Assembly (NCBI GenBank): GCA_937922805.1
Contig: CALAJV010000010.1
Coordinates: 124,001-188,000 of the forward strand
Direction: 5' to 3'
DNA length: 64,000 nt
Source of the DNA: an uncultured Acidimicrobiales bacterium
GTDB lineage: Bacteria; Actinomycetota; Acidimicrobiia; Acidimicrobiales; SZUA-35
How positions within the stretch are numbered: the stretch's first letter is position 1; each line of letters begins with the position of its first letter. This document shows positions 17,468-26,442 of the stretch, one piece after another. The notes under the pieces were generated by a model, which was not told the DNA's origin, did not search any database, and was given only the letters and a program-made list of their open reading frames with translations. The translations under genes were made by a program, and so were the position numbers.

Positions 17468-18319
17468 ATGACTGCACAATTTCTCGACGGAGCTCCAGTT
17501 GCCGATGCGGTGCTGGCGGGCGTCAAGGTCAAAGTTGACCAGCTAAAAGCCAAGGGTGTTACGCCAGGTCTGGGCACGATTCTGGTTGGTGAGGACGGAC
17601 CGTCGGCTGGCTACGTTCGCAAGAAGCATGAGACTTGCGAAGCGATTGGTTTGAAGTCGCATCACATCGATGTTTCAGTAGAGGACGGCCAAGCTGGTTT
17701 GCTCGCTGCAGTCGACGGGTTTAACGCCAACCCTGAGGTCGATGGGTACATCATCCAACATCCGGTGCCCGATGGGTTCGACTTCAACGAAGCGCTAGCT
17801 CGCATGAGCCCGACCAAAGATGCTGACGGTCTCCACCCGGCGAACTTAGGCAAGATGGTTCTCCAAGAGAGCGGTCCGGTTCCGTGTACCCCTGCTGGTA
17901 TCCAAGCCATTCTCGTCCACTACGGGATCGACTTGGCTGGCAAGAACGTCGTAGTTGTGGGCCGGGGCCCGACCTTGGGTCGGCCGCTTGCCGTGTTGCT
18001 ATCGAACAAAGGCGATGGTGCTGATGCCGCGGTTACGGTTGTCCATTCCCGCGTTCCGAACCTGGCCGAATACACCAAAATGGCTGACGTCGTCATTGGT
18101 GCGGTTGGGATTCCGAGCTTCATCACTCCGGAGATGGTAAAGCCAGGGGCCGTAGTGGTTAGTGGCGGCATCACTTGGGAGGGCAAGAAATTGCTCCCCG
18201 ACGTCGATGAATCTGTGGGTGAAGTAGCCGGGTGGATCACGCCAAGACTTGGTGGAGTCGGCCCGACGACTGTCGCTATGCTGCTGAAAAATACCGTTGA
18301 CGCAGCTGAAAACCGTTAG
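17468..18319 (+). CDS. folD: Methylenetetrahydrofolate dehydrogenase / methenyltetrahydrofolate cyclohydrolase
   Basis: 283 residues from ATG 17468 with GGAG upstream. Motifs include GTILVGEDGPSAGYVRKKH (with the catalytic lysine after YVRK), VDGYIIQHPVP, SPTKDADGLHPANLGK, PCTPAGIQAIL, the nucleotide site NVVVVGRGPTLGRPLAVLL and the terminal GGVGPTTVAMLLKNT. It interconverts methylene-, methenyl- and 10-formyl-tetrahydrofolate in the cytoplasm, supplying the formyl donor for PurH. Slight departures from the usual motif forms (HPVP for LPLP, GRGPTLG for GRSNIVG) are seen but the key residues remain. The following MFS gene starts 8 bases after the stop. Confidence 0.96.
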   Translation: MTAQFLDGAPVADAVLAGVKVKVDQLKAKGVTPGLGTILVGEDGPSAGYVRKKHETCEAIGLKSHHIDVSVEDGQAGLLAAVDGFNANPEVDGYIIQHPVPDGFDFNEALARMSPTKDADGLHPANLGKMVLQESGPVPCTPAGIQAILVHYGIDLAGKNVVVVGRGPTLGRPLAVLLSNKGDGADAAVTVVHSRVPNLAEYTKMADVVIGAVGIPSFITPEMVKPGAVVVSGGITWEGKKLLPDVDESVGEVAGWITPRLGGVGPTTVAMLLKNTVDAAENR

Positions 18320-18327
18320 GCCGCCTT

Positions 18328-19581
18328 GTGAGGGCGCTATCTCGCCCCCGTCCTAAATCGATCTATACCGCCATGGGCTTCGCCCAAGGCTTCTTCTTTG
18401 GTTGCTGGGCACTCGCTGGCGTCGTTTGGTGGGTGGTAGATCTCGAACTTTCACCTCTTCGGCTGATACTGCTTGGGACGTTCCTTGAGGGCACCGTTTG
18501 GCTTGCTGAGTCTCCAACCGGAGTCGTCGCTGATGTCTTCAGTCGTAAGTGGTCGGTTGTTCTGTCTTGGGTGATGATCGGCGGTGGCATGATCGTGGGT
18601 CCGGCGACCGACCTGTTCGTGGTGATGCTCGTAGCACAAGTAATCTGGGGAGTTGGGTTTACCTTTCAAAGCGGAGCCGACACTGCTTGGGTAACTGACG
18701 AGCTCGGGTACGAAGATGATCGAATCATCTTTCGTCATGCCATCGCCAGAGTTTTCGGAGTGATTGTTGGTGTTGTGGTCGCAATGGCTGCGTCCCAATG
18801 GTCGCTAAGAGGGGCGATGATTTTGGCCGGGATGGGCAGCATCGTTTTCGCCGGTGGTCTGGCGGCCACGATGACCGAGAAAAACTTCCAACCGATTGAG
18901 AGCGACAAAGATCGATCAATCCTGAGCCGTGCTGGCAGTACCTGGGCAGTCATGGCCCGAACCTGGCGTCAAGGTCTTTCGGTGACAATGTCGATACCAG
19001 TGCTCCGGCTGTTAGCGGTGGCAACGTTTGTTGCCGCCACGGTTGACGAAATGGTTGATCGTCTGGATATGAAACGCGTGATCGAGGTTGGCTTTCCAGA
19101 CCAAGATGGAGAAACAGCGGCTTTCTTTTTCGGCATAATCTGGATCGTTATGAGCTTGGCCACCTTGCCAGTGATGTTGGCGTTCAATCGGGACCGTGAA
19201 AATCTCTCCGATCGGTGGTCGGCGATAGCGTTGAGCGGTCTGCTGGCTAGCAGCGCAGTTGGGGTCGCTATGATGGCTGGCCCTGCCCTCGCTGTTGCAT
19301 TGATCGGGTGGACACTCCGAGACGTAGTTCGAGAGGTGGCGATGCCCGTCGCTACTGCTTGGACGAACCGACAGGCCCCATCTGATATACGGGCCACCGT
19401 CTTGTCATTTCAAAGTCAATCTGTTGCTTTTGGCCAGATGGCCGGTGGCCTTGCGATGGGTGCCCTGGCTCAAGCAACTAGTCTGGCGGCCGCTTTCATC
19501 GTTGGGGCTGGTTTGCTAACAGTGACGTCGATCTCCGTTGCCTTTTTCGGCACCAGAACCGGGCCAGCGCACGCCGTTTAA
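18328..19581 (+). CDS. MFS transporter
   Basis: 417 residues from GTG 18328, with about twelve predicted membrane segments. The loop after TM2 reads GVVADVFSRKWSVV, matching the MFS loop motif G-x-x-x-D-x-x-x-R-[KR]. It resembles actinobacterial permeases of drug-exporter type, with EESP-like glycine runs late in the protein (FGQMAGGLAMGALAQA). The substrate cannot be read from the sequence. It starts 8 bases after folD and is probably co-transcribed, although a folate link is not implied. Confidence 0.85.
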   Translation: MRALSRPRPKSIYTAMGFAQGFFFGCWALAGVVWWVVDLELSPLRLILLGTFLEGTVWLAESPTGVVADVFSRKWSVVLSWVMIGGGMIVGPATDLFVVMLVAQVIWGVGFTFQSGADTAWVTDELGYEDDRIIFRHAIARVFGVIVGVVVAMAASQWSLRGAMILAGMGSIVFAGGLAATMTEKNFQPIESDKDRSILSRAGSTWAVMARTWRQGLSVTMSIPVLRLLAVATFVAATVDEMVDRLDMKRVIEVGFPDQDGETAAFFFGIIWIVMSLATLPVMLAFNRDRENLSDRWSAIALSGLLASSAVGVAMMAGPALAVALIGWTLRDVVREVAMPVATAWTNRQAPSDIRATVLSFQSQSVAFGQMAGGLAMGALAQATSLAAAFIVGAGLLTVTSISVAFFGTRTGPAHAV

Positions 19582-19891
19582 GGCCTACCTTCGTCTATTC
19601 GTAGGATTGAGTGCCACAATACTTACGGTGTCTTTGCGGCAACGGCGGGGTGATGTGAGCTCTCCCACAGTTGCTGATAGGCCAGCTGAGGCGGTTACTT
19701 CTCGGGCCTCGCCGAGGGGCTACATCGGTGCAATATGAAGGTTTTCTTTCTTTCTAGTTGATTGGGGCCTCCGCTCCATCAAACCGCCCTGTCTTTACTA
19801 GTTCATTGGGCCTAGAATGGAACGGTAAGTCTCGGTAAATGGGTTGGCGGGTGGCTTACTTTTCGATCTGCCGAACGAGGATTTGGGGAAG
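19582..19891. promoter_or_regulatory. Control region upstream of the Tad pilus operon
   Basis: 310 bases after the MFS gene with no supported gene; an open frame overlapping the MFS 3' end is a shadow. The notable feature is an imperfect 22-base direct repeat, described separately. GGGGAAG just before ATG 19892 serves as ribosome-binding site for the first Tad gene. Confidence 0.5.
19749..19813. repeat. Imperfect 22-base direct repeat before the Tad operon
   Basis: Copy 1 (19749-19770) and copy 2 (19792-19813) share TCTTT, then CTAGTT, ATTGGG and CCT, differing by one substitution and two single-base indels. Their starts are 43 bases apart, about four helical turns. They lie 80-140 bases upstream of the first pilus gene and could be tandem sites for a regulator. 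Confidence 0.55.
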
Positions 19892-20575
19892 ATGGCGGCG
19901 AGCGTTAAAAGCAGACGAACCGACGATGATCTGATCACTGGAACACCCTTTGATTTAGGGGCGGCCCAGACCGGAAAAAGTAAGAGCCGAGCGCCAGAAG
20001 TGTTGGTCGGGATTTTCTTGGTCGCGTTGTTCGCTCTGGTTGGCGCTTGGTTCTATTCGACGTCAACCGCCAGCATCGATGTGACAGGCCTTCGCAACAA
20101 CGTCCAGCGAGGCGCTGTCATCACCGAGGCCGACCTAATCCGACATGAAGTGGGTATCGAGGGTGACGTCGGCGTTGTTCTGTGGTCGCAACGAGGATCA
20201 ATTATTGGATCAGTTGCAACCGCTGACTTAGCCCAAGGGATGCTCGTCCACCCAAGTCAGTTTGGCGTAGATGACGGCCTTCCTGAAGGGCAGTCCATTA
20301 TCGGTTTATCGCTTGACTCAAGTCAGTACCCGGTCCTTACATTAGTGCCGAACGACATTGTGAGAATCATTTATGTTCCGGACTCTCAGACCCAACGGTC
20401 GCAAGACCAGACGCCGGTGGGAGAAGTTGAAGTTCCGGTTCTCGTTCCCGAAGCTCGGGTGATCACGATTGCTGACGGCGACATCTCGCTCCAAATGCCA
20501 ACCTCTCGAGCCGACATCGTTTCGGCAGCCGGAGCGGACGGTCGGGTACACATTATTAAGGTTCGAGGTTCTTAA
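19892..20575 (+). CDS. cpaB: CpaB/RcpC-like pilus assembly protein with SAF domain
   Basis: 227 residues from ATG 19892, preferred over TTG 19844 because GGGGAAG precedes it. A cytoplasmic N-terminus is followed by one membrane segment (VLVGIFLVALFALVGAWFY) and an external SAF-like domain beginning VTGLRNNVQRGAVITEADL and AQGMLVHPSQFG, the pattern of CpaB/RcpC and flagellar FlgA relatives. The family helps assemble Flp pili at the cell surface. It is the first gene of a co-directional Tad cluster, 4 bases before tadZ. In diderms CpaB works with a secretin; none is encoded here, as expected in a monoderm. Confidence 0.75.
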   Translation: MAASVKSRRTDDDLITGTPFDLGAAQTGKSKSRAPEVLVGIFLVALFALVGAWFYSTSTASIDVTGLRNNVQRGAVITEADLIRHEVGIEGDVGVVLWSQRGSIIGSVATADLAQGMLVHPSQFGVDDGLPEGQSIIGLSLDSSQYPVLTLVPNDIVRIIYVPDSQTQRSQDQTPVGEVEVPVLVPEARVITIADGDISLQMPTSRADIVSAAGADGRVHIIKVRGS

Positions 20576-20579
20576 GTAG

Positions 20580-22385
20580 ATGACCCTGATCTGTTTCACG
20601 TCCCAGAAAGGTTCGCCCGGAGCGACGCTAACTGCGTTGGCTGTCGCAGCGTCTTTCCCGGTCGCGAACGGTCGTCGAAAAATCTTGCTCGAAGCGGACT
20701 GCACAGGCGGGACGCTGGCCTTGCGGTATCAGCTGCCAACCGAACCTGGATTGTTGACGTTGGCCGCAGCCATCCGATCCTCTCAGGACAATGAACTCCT
20801 TTGGCAACACAGCCAAGAACTGCCAGGCGGACTCTCCATTGTGGCGTGCCCCGACGGCCCAGATCAGGTTTATGCCGCACTAGCAGCAACCGGTCGCTCG
20901 TTGGGTCGATGGCTCGAAGCCTTACCCGACGTTGACGTAATTTGTGATGTTGGTCGACTCACGCCTAATTCGCCAACAATCGATTTCGTGGCCGAGGCTA
21001 GCGCGGTTTTGATGGTCGCTCGGCCGAACGTCGAACAACTACAGCCGGCGGCCCGTCGAATGGTGACGCTGGCCCCGGTTATCGAACACCTTGGTTGGGT
21101 TTTGATTGGCGACTCTCCCTACGGCCCAGCCGACGTTGAGTCGACCTACGGGATGCCGGTCGTCGGAGTAATCTCCGACGACAGCCGAGCGGCTGGCAAA
21201 CTTGAGTCTGGCGTGGTCAGCTCGAAACTAGTCCGATCGCCGCTCGTTCGATCTGCAGGATCGTTAGCGGAGGTGTTGGCCGACTGGCTCCGACCCGATG
21301 GTGTGGCCCCGAACCCGCCACCTCAAGCCGAGATGCAATCGGTTACACCCCAACCCGCTCCCGGCCATGAAGCCATTCATCGGTTAGCCGAACCGGCAGT
21401 ACCGACTAACCCTCCCGCCCTTTGGGGCGAACCCGATACTCATATCGAACGACCCCATGGTCACGAGGTCGAATTCGCCCAATCATCGCCACCCCCTCCC
21501 ACCGATTTCGGTACGCCACCAATGCCCGCTGGACCCGCACATCCAGTTCCCTTCGAGCCGGTTAATGGTCAGGGTGAGTGGGTTGGGTCGGATGAGTTTG
21601 TGCCGCCGGTTAGTCACTACGAGAACGAAGCGGTGGTTCAAGAATCGGAGTGGAGTTCCCATGGTGGTGAGCCCACTCAGCAGTTCACCGGCTTGGAACG
21701 TCCTGACATTGCCGTTGAGGTCGGGGATCGCGGCTCCCATGCCGGTCCGCCCCTTCCGCCAAGCTCGCTTAGTTTAGCCGAAGCTCCAAGCCAGCCTGAG
21801 ACGTCATCGCCGCCTCAACCTGCCGCCGAACTTGAATCGGCGCCACAAGTTGCGTCACCAGACATCCACAACGGTAGCCGCGGCCCAATAGCCGAATTTG
21901 ACGATGCTGAGGGCTGGGCTGTCGCCCCAGTTCCAATAGCCGAAGAGCCAGCGGCGCTGCAGGGAACGGCTGAACCTATCGCTGAATGGATCCTGGAGCC
22001 GCCGACTGCTCCCGTGCCTAACGGTGTTGAGTTTCAAGAACCACTTCCGGCTCAGCAACTTCCACCTCCCCAACCGCCACAACCCTCAGGCCCGGTTCCG
22101 CTCACGGGGGTACCTGCTTCTCCACCGGTCTCGACCGTAATCGATCAGCTTGACGGCAAGGATCGAAAAGACTGGACCAAACTGCGCAATACCAAGACGT
22201 GGCAACGAGCATCGACAGCCGATCAAGACTCTGGCTCCACCAATGGCTTCGATCAACCCCCGTCGCTAGTCAACGGCGCCGGTCAGGCCGTCTCATCAGT
22301 CAAAGAAGTGGTGCTCGAAGAGGAGGAGGCTGCTCCGAATCCGTTTCCTCATGAGAACCCCAGAGAGGGCTGGACAACCGGATGA
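20580..22385 (+). CDS. tadZ: TadZ/CpaE-like ParA-family protein with long Pro-rich tail
   Basis: 601 residues. Residues 1-240 have a MinD/ParA-like fold: FTSQKGSPGATLTALAVAAS at the P-loop position, LLEADCTGGTLALRY, and a central IDFVAEASAVLMVARP. The P-loop lacks the usual GKT lysine-threonine (KGSPGATLT), so nucleotide binding may be weak or altered. The remainder (~240-570) is Pro/Glu-rich and probably disordered, ending in a charged segment. TadZ/CpaE proteins position the pilus machine at the pole or membrane. The stop overlaps the tadA ATG by four bases. The tail is unusually long for the family and could bind partners such as FHA proteins, though this is inference. Confidence 0.78.
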   Translation: MTLICFTSQKGSPGATLTALAVAASFPVANGRRKILLEADCTGGTLALRYQLPTEPGLLTLAAAIRSSQDNELLWQHSQELPGGLSIVACPDGPDQVYAALAATGRSLGRWLEALPDVDVICDVGRLTPNSPTIDFVAEASAVLMVARPNVEQLQPAARRMVTLAPVIEHLGWVLIGDSPYGPADVESTYGMPVVGVISDDSRAAGKLESGVVSSKLVRSPLVRSAGSLAEVLADWLRPDGVAPNPPPQAEMQSVTPQPAPGHEAIHRLAEPAVPTNPPALWGEPDTHIERPHGHEVEFAQSSPPPPTDFGTPPMPAGPAHPVPFEPVNGQGEWVGSDEFVPPVSHYENEAVVQESEWSSHGGEPTQQFTGLERPDIAVEVGDRGSHAGPPLPPSSLSLAEAPSQPETSSPPQPAAELESAPQVASPDIHNGSRGPIAEFDDAEGWAVAPVPIAEEPAALQGTAEPIAEWILEPPTAPVPNGVEFQEPLPAQQLPPPQPPQPSGPVPLTGVPASPPVSTVIDQLDGKDRKDWTKLRNTKTWQRASTADQDSGSTNGFDQPPSLVNGAGQAVSSVKEVVLEEEEAAPNPFPHENPREGWTTG

Positions 22386-23692
22386 GCATCGATCGTTCGC
22401 TGGTTGACCGCACCCGTCGGGCGGTCGGCGAGAAGCTTAATCAGCGCGCCGCCGAGGCGGAAGCGGCAGGCAGGCCGCCGATCGTCGGTGCAAACCGACG
22501 AATGCTGGCTCACTCGCTGATCAACGAGGCAATGGAACGGCACGACACCCGAGCGATGGCCAGCGGTCTATCGGTATTGTCCGAACAGGATCGGGACGAA
22601 CTAGCCAAATCGGTTATCAACGAGCTATTCGAGCTAGGACGTATTCAGCAGTATGTAGACGACCCTTCGAACACCGATATCGCAATAAACGGCTACGACA
22701 ACGTCTGGTTGGTCAAACGAGACGGAAGTAAAGTTGTCGGTGGTCCAGTAGCAGAAAGCGATGAGCAGCTTATCGAGATCATCCAAACGGCAGCCCGACG
22801 AGGAAGGTCGGAGCAGCGATGGGATCCGTCAAGTCCGTTGCTTGATATGCAACTAACAAGCGGTGACCGTCTAAACGCCATCGCTTGGGTGTCGGGTCGG
22901 CCATCAATCTCGATCCGACGTCACGACTTCGACATTCACAGACTCAAGCAGCTCGTTGGACTCGGCACGATAACCGAGCCGATCTTTCACCTTCTTAAAG
23001 CAATGGTCTTGGCTCGGTTCAACATAATCGTGGCCGGTGGAACCGGAGCCGGGAAAACGACGTTGCTCCGGTGTCTGCTGAATGAGGTTCCCCCTGAGGA
23101 GCGCCTGGTAAGCGTCGAGGACTCTTTGGAGATCGGTCTCGATCGCTTCGCCCATTTGCACCCCGACCACGTAGACCTTGAGGCCAGAGAAGCTAACGTC
23201 GAAGGCGTTGGCCAGCTTTCTATGGACGACCTTGCCATCAATGCCCTGCGGATGAACCCGGGTCGACTGATCGTAGGAGAAGTCCGCGGAAACGAAGCAT
23301 TGACGCTACTTCTTGCCTGCACCCAAGGTAACGATGGGGCGATGTGTACCGTGCACGCAGATTCGTCCAGTGGAGTGTTCGGTCGACTGCAGATGTACCT
23401 CGCCATGACCGAAGAGCGTTTTAGTGCCGAAGCGGCCAACATGATGGTGGCGCAAGGCATTGACTGCATTATCCACGTTGCCAAACTTTCAACCGGAAGC
23501 CGGGCCATTACTAGCGTGCGAGAAGTTACCGGTGCCGAAGGCGAGCTCATGATCTCGAATGAGATCTACGGCCCCGACAATACTGGTCGGGCTACCTCAC
23601 GGTTCCGGTTCACTGACGAACGGATGCAACGGCTGGAGCGGGCCGGATACGACCGCCGATGGCTTGACACCCCCGGCGAGTGGCACGTATGA
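22382..23692 (+). CDS. tadA: Tad pilus assembly/secretion ATPase
   Basis: 436 residues. The CpaF/TadA-type secretion ATPase shows the N-terminal domain ending DPSNTDIAINGYDNVWL, an Arg-rich ISIRRHDF segment, Walker A GGTGAGKTTLLRCLL, the Asp box VEDSLEIGL, Walker B MNPGRLIVGEVRGNEAL and the His box GAMCTVHADSSSGVFGRL. It powers pilin polymerisation and, in relatives, retraction from the cytoplasmic face. Overlaps tadZ upstream and tadB downstream by four bases each. Motifs are intact, so this is a functional candidate. Confidence 0.95.
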   Translation: MSIDRSLVDRTRRAVGEKLNQRAAEAEAAGRPPIVGANRRMLAHSLINEAMERHDTRAMASGLSVLSEQDRDELAKSVINELFELGRIQQYVDDPSNTDIAINGYDNVWLVKRDGSKVVGGPVAESDEQLIEIIQTAARRGRSEQRWDPSSPLLDMQLTSGDRLNAIAWVSGRPSISIRRHDFDIHRLKQLVGLGTITEPIFHLLKAMVLARFNIIVAGGTGAGKTTLLRCLLNEVPPEERLVSVEDSLEIGLDRFAHLHPDHVDLEAREANVEGVGQLSMDDLAINALRMNPGRLIVGEVRGNEALTLLLACTQGNDGAMCTVHADSSSGVFGRLQMYLAMTEERFSAEAANMMVAQGIDCIIHVAKLSTGSRAITSVREVTGAEGELMISNEIYGPDNTGRATSRFRFTDERMQRLERAGYDRRWLDTPGEWHV

Positions 23693-24558
23693 ACACGCTG
23701 ATTATGGCTGCGTTGTGCGCCGGAGTCGCTCTTGGGATTCTTACTATCGTTCAGGGCCTCCGGGGTCGCAAGTTGCTTCCAGACGTGAGCCGTCTCTTCC
23801 CTGATGGCACAACTACCACGGTTACTGTTGCGTGGTTCGTAGCGGCTGGGTTCATCTCTCTCTTCATCTTGGTTGCCACTGGCTGGCCGGGCGCCGCCTT
23901 TGGGATCTTTCTGTTGATTGTTGGTGCACCCCGGCTGGTGTTGAACAGCGGTGAGAACGAAGAGTCGATGGCGCGGACTGAGGCTGTCGCCAACTGGACT
24001 GAGATGATTCGTGACAATATGGCCGGCGCAGCAGGACTGGAGCAGGCGTTGGCCGCCACAGCTGACATTGCGCCGAACGCTATCTTGCCCGAAGTTCGCC
24101 GCTTCGCCCAACGAATCGAAACGACGCCTTTGCCTGACGCTCTAGCCATCCTCGGTGAAGAGATTGACCACCCGTCAGCCGATCTTGTTGTTGTTTCGCT
24201 CGCTAACGCTGCTCGAATGGAGGGCAAGGATTTAGGGCCACTCCTCGGCCGACTAGCTGACTCAATCCGAGCTGATGTCAGAATGCGAATGAGGATTGAG
24301 GTCGGGCGAGCCAGAGTGCGAACTTCATCACGAATCGTTTTGACGGTTATTGCGGTGACGATTTCTCTGATCTTTGTCTTTGGCGGAACCTTAATGGATG
24401 CCTATGACTCACTGACCGGCCAACTTTTCCTCATGTTCTTGCTTGCGTTGCTGGCGTTCGCTCTTTGGCTCATGAAGGTCTATTCGAGAGTGGCTTTGCC
24501 TGAACGTTTTTCCGCTCGTCAGCTTGTTCCACTCCAACAGGCGGGGGTCTCGCAATGA
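23689..24558 (+). CDS. tadB: Tad pilus inner-membrane platform protein
   Basis: 289 residues from ATG 23689 (ATGA overlap with the tadA stop); an upstream frame extension is not needed. T2SF-type platform with membrane segments near 10-30, 50-80 and a C-terminal pair (~210-270), and the conserved cytoplasmic domain beginning ANWTEMIRDNMAGAAGLEQALA. It forms, with TadC, the membrane platform on which the TadA ATPase acts. ATGA overlap with tadC. Confidence 0.92.
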   Translation: MNTLIMAALCAGVALGILTIVQGLRGRKLLPDVSRLFPDGTTTTVTVAWFVAAGFISLFILVATGWPGAAFGIFLLIVGAPRLVLNSGENEESMARTEAVANWTEMIRDNMAGAAGLEQALAATADIAPNAILPEVRRFAQRIETTPLPDALAILGEEIDHPSADLVVVSLANAARMEGKDLGPLLGRLADSIRADVRMRMRIEVGRARVRTSSRIVLTVIAVTISLIFVFGGTLMDAYDSLTGQLFLMFLLALLAFALWLMKVYSRVALPERFSARQLVPLQQAGVSQ

Positions 24559-25499
24559 ACGACCTCCTAACCGCAGTCGCCATCGCTTCCGGAATAGGAT
24601 TCGGGTTCTTCATCATCTTGCGAGGGCTGCGCCGTAAACCGGTCAACTTGGCGGTCGCTGCCGCTCCATCACGATATCGATCGGCCTTGGGCGAACAAAG
24701 AGTTCAGGCTGAGTTGTCTGGTCTGCAACGGCAGCTCAGCGACTTTGGCTTGCGTGGCCTTGAAGTGTTCGGAGCCCAGGGGCGATCAGAGTTGGAAGAA
24801 AAGCTCAGGGTTCTCGACAAGACGGTTGAGCAACATGCCTACGAAAAAATGCTGGCCGCAACGGCTGGCTTTTTGTTTCCGTGGGTTCTGTCGTTTGTCG
24901 GACTATCGCCGATCTTCGTTTTCGCTCTATCGTTCATCGGTGGATTCATCGGGTTTATGTATCCGGATCTGCCGCTCAACGAGAAAGTAGCCGAACGCCA
25001 ACAGGCGTTCCGCTACTCGCTTTCCAGCTATCTCGATCTTGTCGGCATCATTCTTGCCGGAGGCGGCGGAACCGAAAGCGCCCTCCAGGGAGCAGCTGAG
25101 GCCGGAGACGGTTGGGTGTTCGCTGAGTTGCGCCAAGCTCTTCGACTCGGTGATTTGACCGGCCAGCCCCCCTGGGAAATGTTTGACGAGTTAGGCCGAC
25201 GGTACGGGGTCAACGAACTGACTGAGTTGGCGGCGTCAATCTCGCTCGCCGGTGGGCATGGTGCTCGAGTTCGGCAGTCGCTGACAGCCAAAGCTGATGC
25301 ACTTCGAGTGCAGCAAAGTACCGAGCTCGAGACCCAGGCTGAGGCAAATACAGAGAAAATGGTGGTTCCAGTCACGATCATGGTCTTCGCCATGTCGCTC
25401 TTTATTGCCTTCGCTGCGATTTCTTCGGTCAGCTCTCCGATCTCGGGTGGTCAGGTCGATCCGACGGTTCTGACCGCCGACGCAGAAAATAATCCATGA
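24555..25499 (+). CDS. tadC: Tad pilus inner-membrane platform protein
   Basis: 314 residues, T2SF domain in the second half (RYSLSSYLDLVGIILAGGGG, AELRQALRLGDLTGQPPWEM, LAASISLAGGHGARVRQSL) with membrane segments at ~5-22, ~98-135 and a C-terminal VPVTIMVFAMSLFIAFAAIS. Partner of TadB. The next gene, the pilin, starts 112 bases later, a longer gap than elsewhere in the operon, suggesting an internal promoter for high pilin expression. Confidence 0.92.
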   Translation: MNDLLTAVAIASGIGFGFFIILRGLRRKPVNLAVAAAPSRYRSALGEQRVQAELSGLQRQLSDFGLRGLEVFGAQGRSELEEKLRVLDKTVEQHAYEKMLAATAGFLFPWVLSFVGLSPIFVFALSFIGGFIGFMYPDLPLNEKVAERQQAFRYSLSSYLDLVGIILAGGGGTESALQGAAEAGDGWVFAELRQALRLGDLTGQPPWEMFDELGRRYGVNELTELAASISLAGGHGARVRQSLTAKADALRVQQSTELETQAEANTEKMVVPVTIMVFAMSLFIAFAAISSVSSPISGGQVDPTVLTADAENNP

Positions 25500-25611
25500 A
25501 TTTGGGAACTAAACGGTAAAAGTGTGCGACTAACCAAGAAACAAGCGCATTCGACAGTGAATTTGTGAGAAGTGTTACCAGCAAACCCGCCTATATGAAA
25601 GAAGAGAGCCA

Positions 25612-25845
25612 ATGACAACCCTCAAAGCCCACTCGGCCTTTATTCACGCCGCTATCGAATACAACCTGGACAGAGTTGGAGTCAAAATACGAGACGAACA
25701 AGGCGCAGTCTCAACTGAGACGGCGCTAATTATGGCTGCACTCGTTGCAATGGGTATTGCCGTAGCGGCAATTCTTATACCCAAAGCGTCGCTGTATGCA
25801 GACTGCGTACCAGACCCCGGCGCAACGGTCGCCGCTGGCTGTTAA
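25612..25845 (+). CDS. flp: Flp-type major pilin
   Basis: 77 residues from ATG 25612, with GAAGAGAG upstream. After a 31-residue leader ending in DEQG, the sequence AVSTETALIMAALVAMGIA forms the class IV-type cleavage site: G31 at -1 and E36 at +5, then a hydrophobic stretch. The mature protein would be 46 residues, the typical size of an Flp pilin. Two cysteines near the C-terminus (VPDP between them) could form a disulfide in the filament. The leader is longer than in many Flp pilins. The prepilin peptidase encoded at 31243-31776 is the likely processing enzyme. Confidence 0.85.
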   Translation: MTTLKAHSAFIHAAIEYNLDRVGVKIRDEQGAVSTETALIMAALVAMGIAVAAILIPKASLYADCVPDPGATVAAGC

Positions 25846-25890
25846 TGCAGATTTGACCCTGTTAGTAACACTAATCTGAGGTGCGGGTCA

Positions 25891-26442
25891 GTGGCGAACG
25901 CGCTACAAGGCGAACGAAGGCGAATGACGGGTAAACGAGAACGGCTCAAAGGTGGGGGCGGCGCTGTTGCGACGCGCCCGGCCTTTGGTGGCCGGTCGAG
26001 TCACTCAGCGCCCAACTCGACGACAACTCGATTGTCGAGCCGACGTAAGCTTGTTTGTTCAGAACGGGGGTTGACGTCGACTGAGATGGCCATTGTCTTT
26101 CCGCTCCTTATCGCCACGCTGCTAACGGTATTCCAGAGTGCGTTCTATTGGCATGCCTGGAACGTGGCAAACTTAGCCGCCGAGCAAGGGGTATCGGCCG
26201 GACAGGTGGAGGGAGCATCGGCAGCCGATGCTATTGCTGCTTCGTCTAACATCATCGGACAAACCGGTGGCCTTAGTCCTGGCTCGACGACGACAGTTGG
26301 ATACGGTACCGACCCCGCCGGTGGGGCAACCATCCAAGTTTCGGTCAGCGCGAAACCGATCACTATCGTTCCGGTCAACTGGCCCATCGATGCTACCGCG
26401 GAAGGAAGGCTCGAAGAGTTCGTTCGAGCCGATGACCGATGA
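25891..26442 (+). CDS. tadE: TadE-like minor pseudopilin
   Basis: 183 residues from GTG 25891, with GAGGT about ten bases upstream. A long basic Ser/Arg-rich N-terminus (~60 residues) precedes ERG then LTSTEMAIVFPLLIATLL: the G/E+5 prepilin signal and TadE membrane segment. The external C-terminal part has a repeat-poor beta-rich look. TadE family proteins are processed like pilins and likely prime or decorate the pilus. The N-terminus is odd in being so long; a start at ATG 25924 would shorten it. The next gene overlaps by four bases. Confidence 0.82.
   Translation: MANALQGERRRMTGKRERLKGGGGAVATRPAFGGRSSHSAPNSTTTRLSSRRKLVCSERGLTSTEMAIVFPLLIATLLTVFQSAFYWHAWNVANLAAEQGVSAGQVEGASAADAIAASSNIIGQTGGLSPGSTTTVGYGTDPAGGATIQVSVSAKPITIVPVNWPIDATAEGRLEEFVRADDR

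Noticed and set aside
25500..25611. Small gene between tadC and flp
   Set aside because: Short region without a start and ribosome-binding site; more likely a promoter for the pilin.
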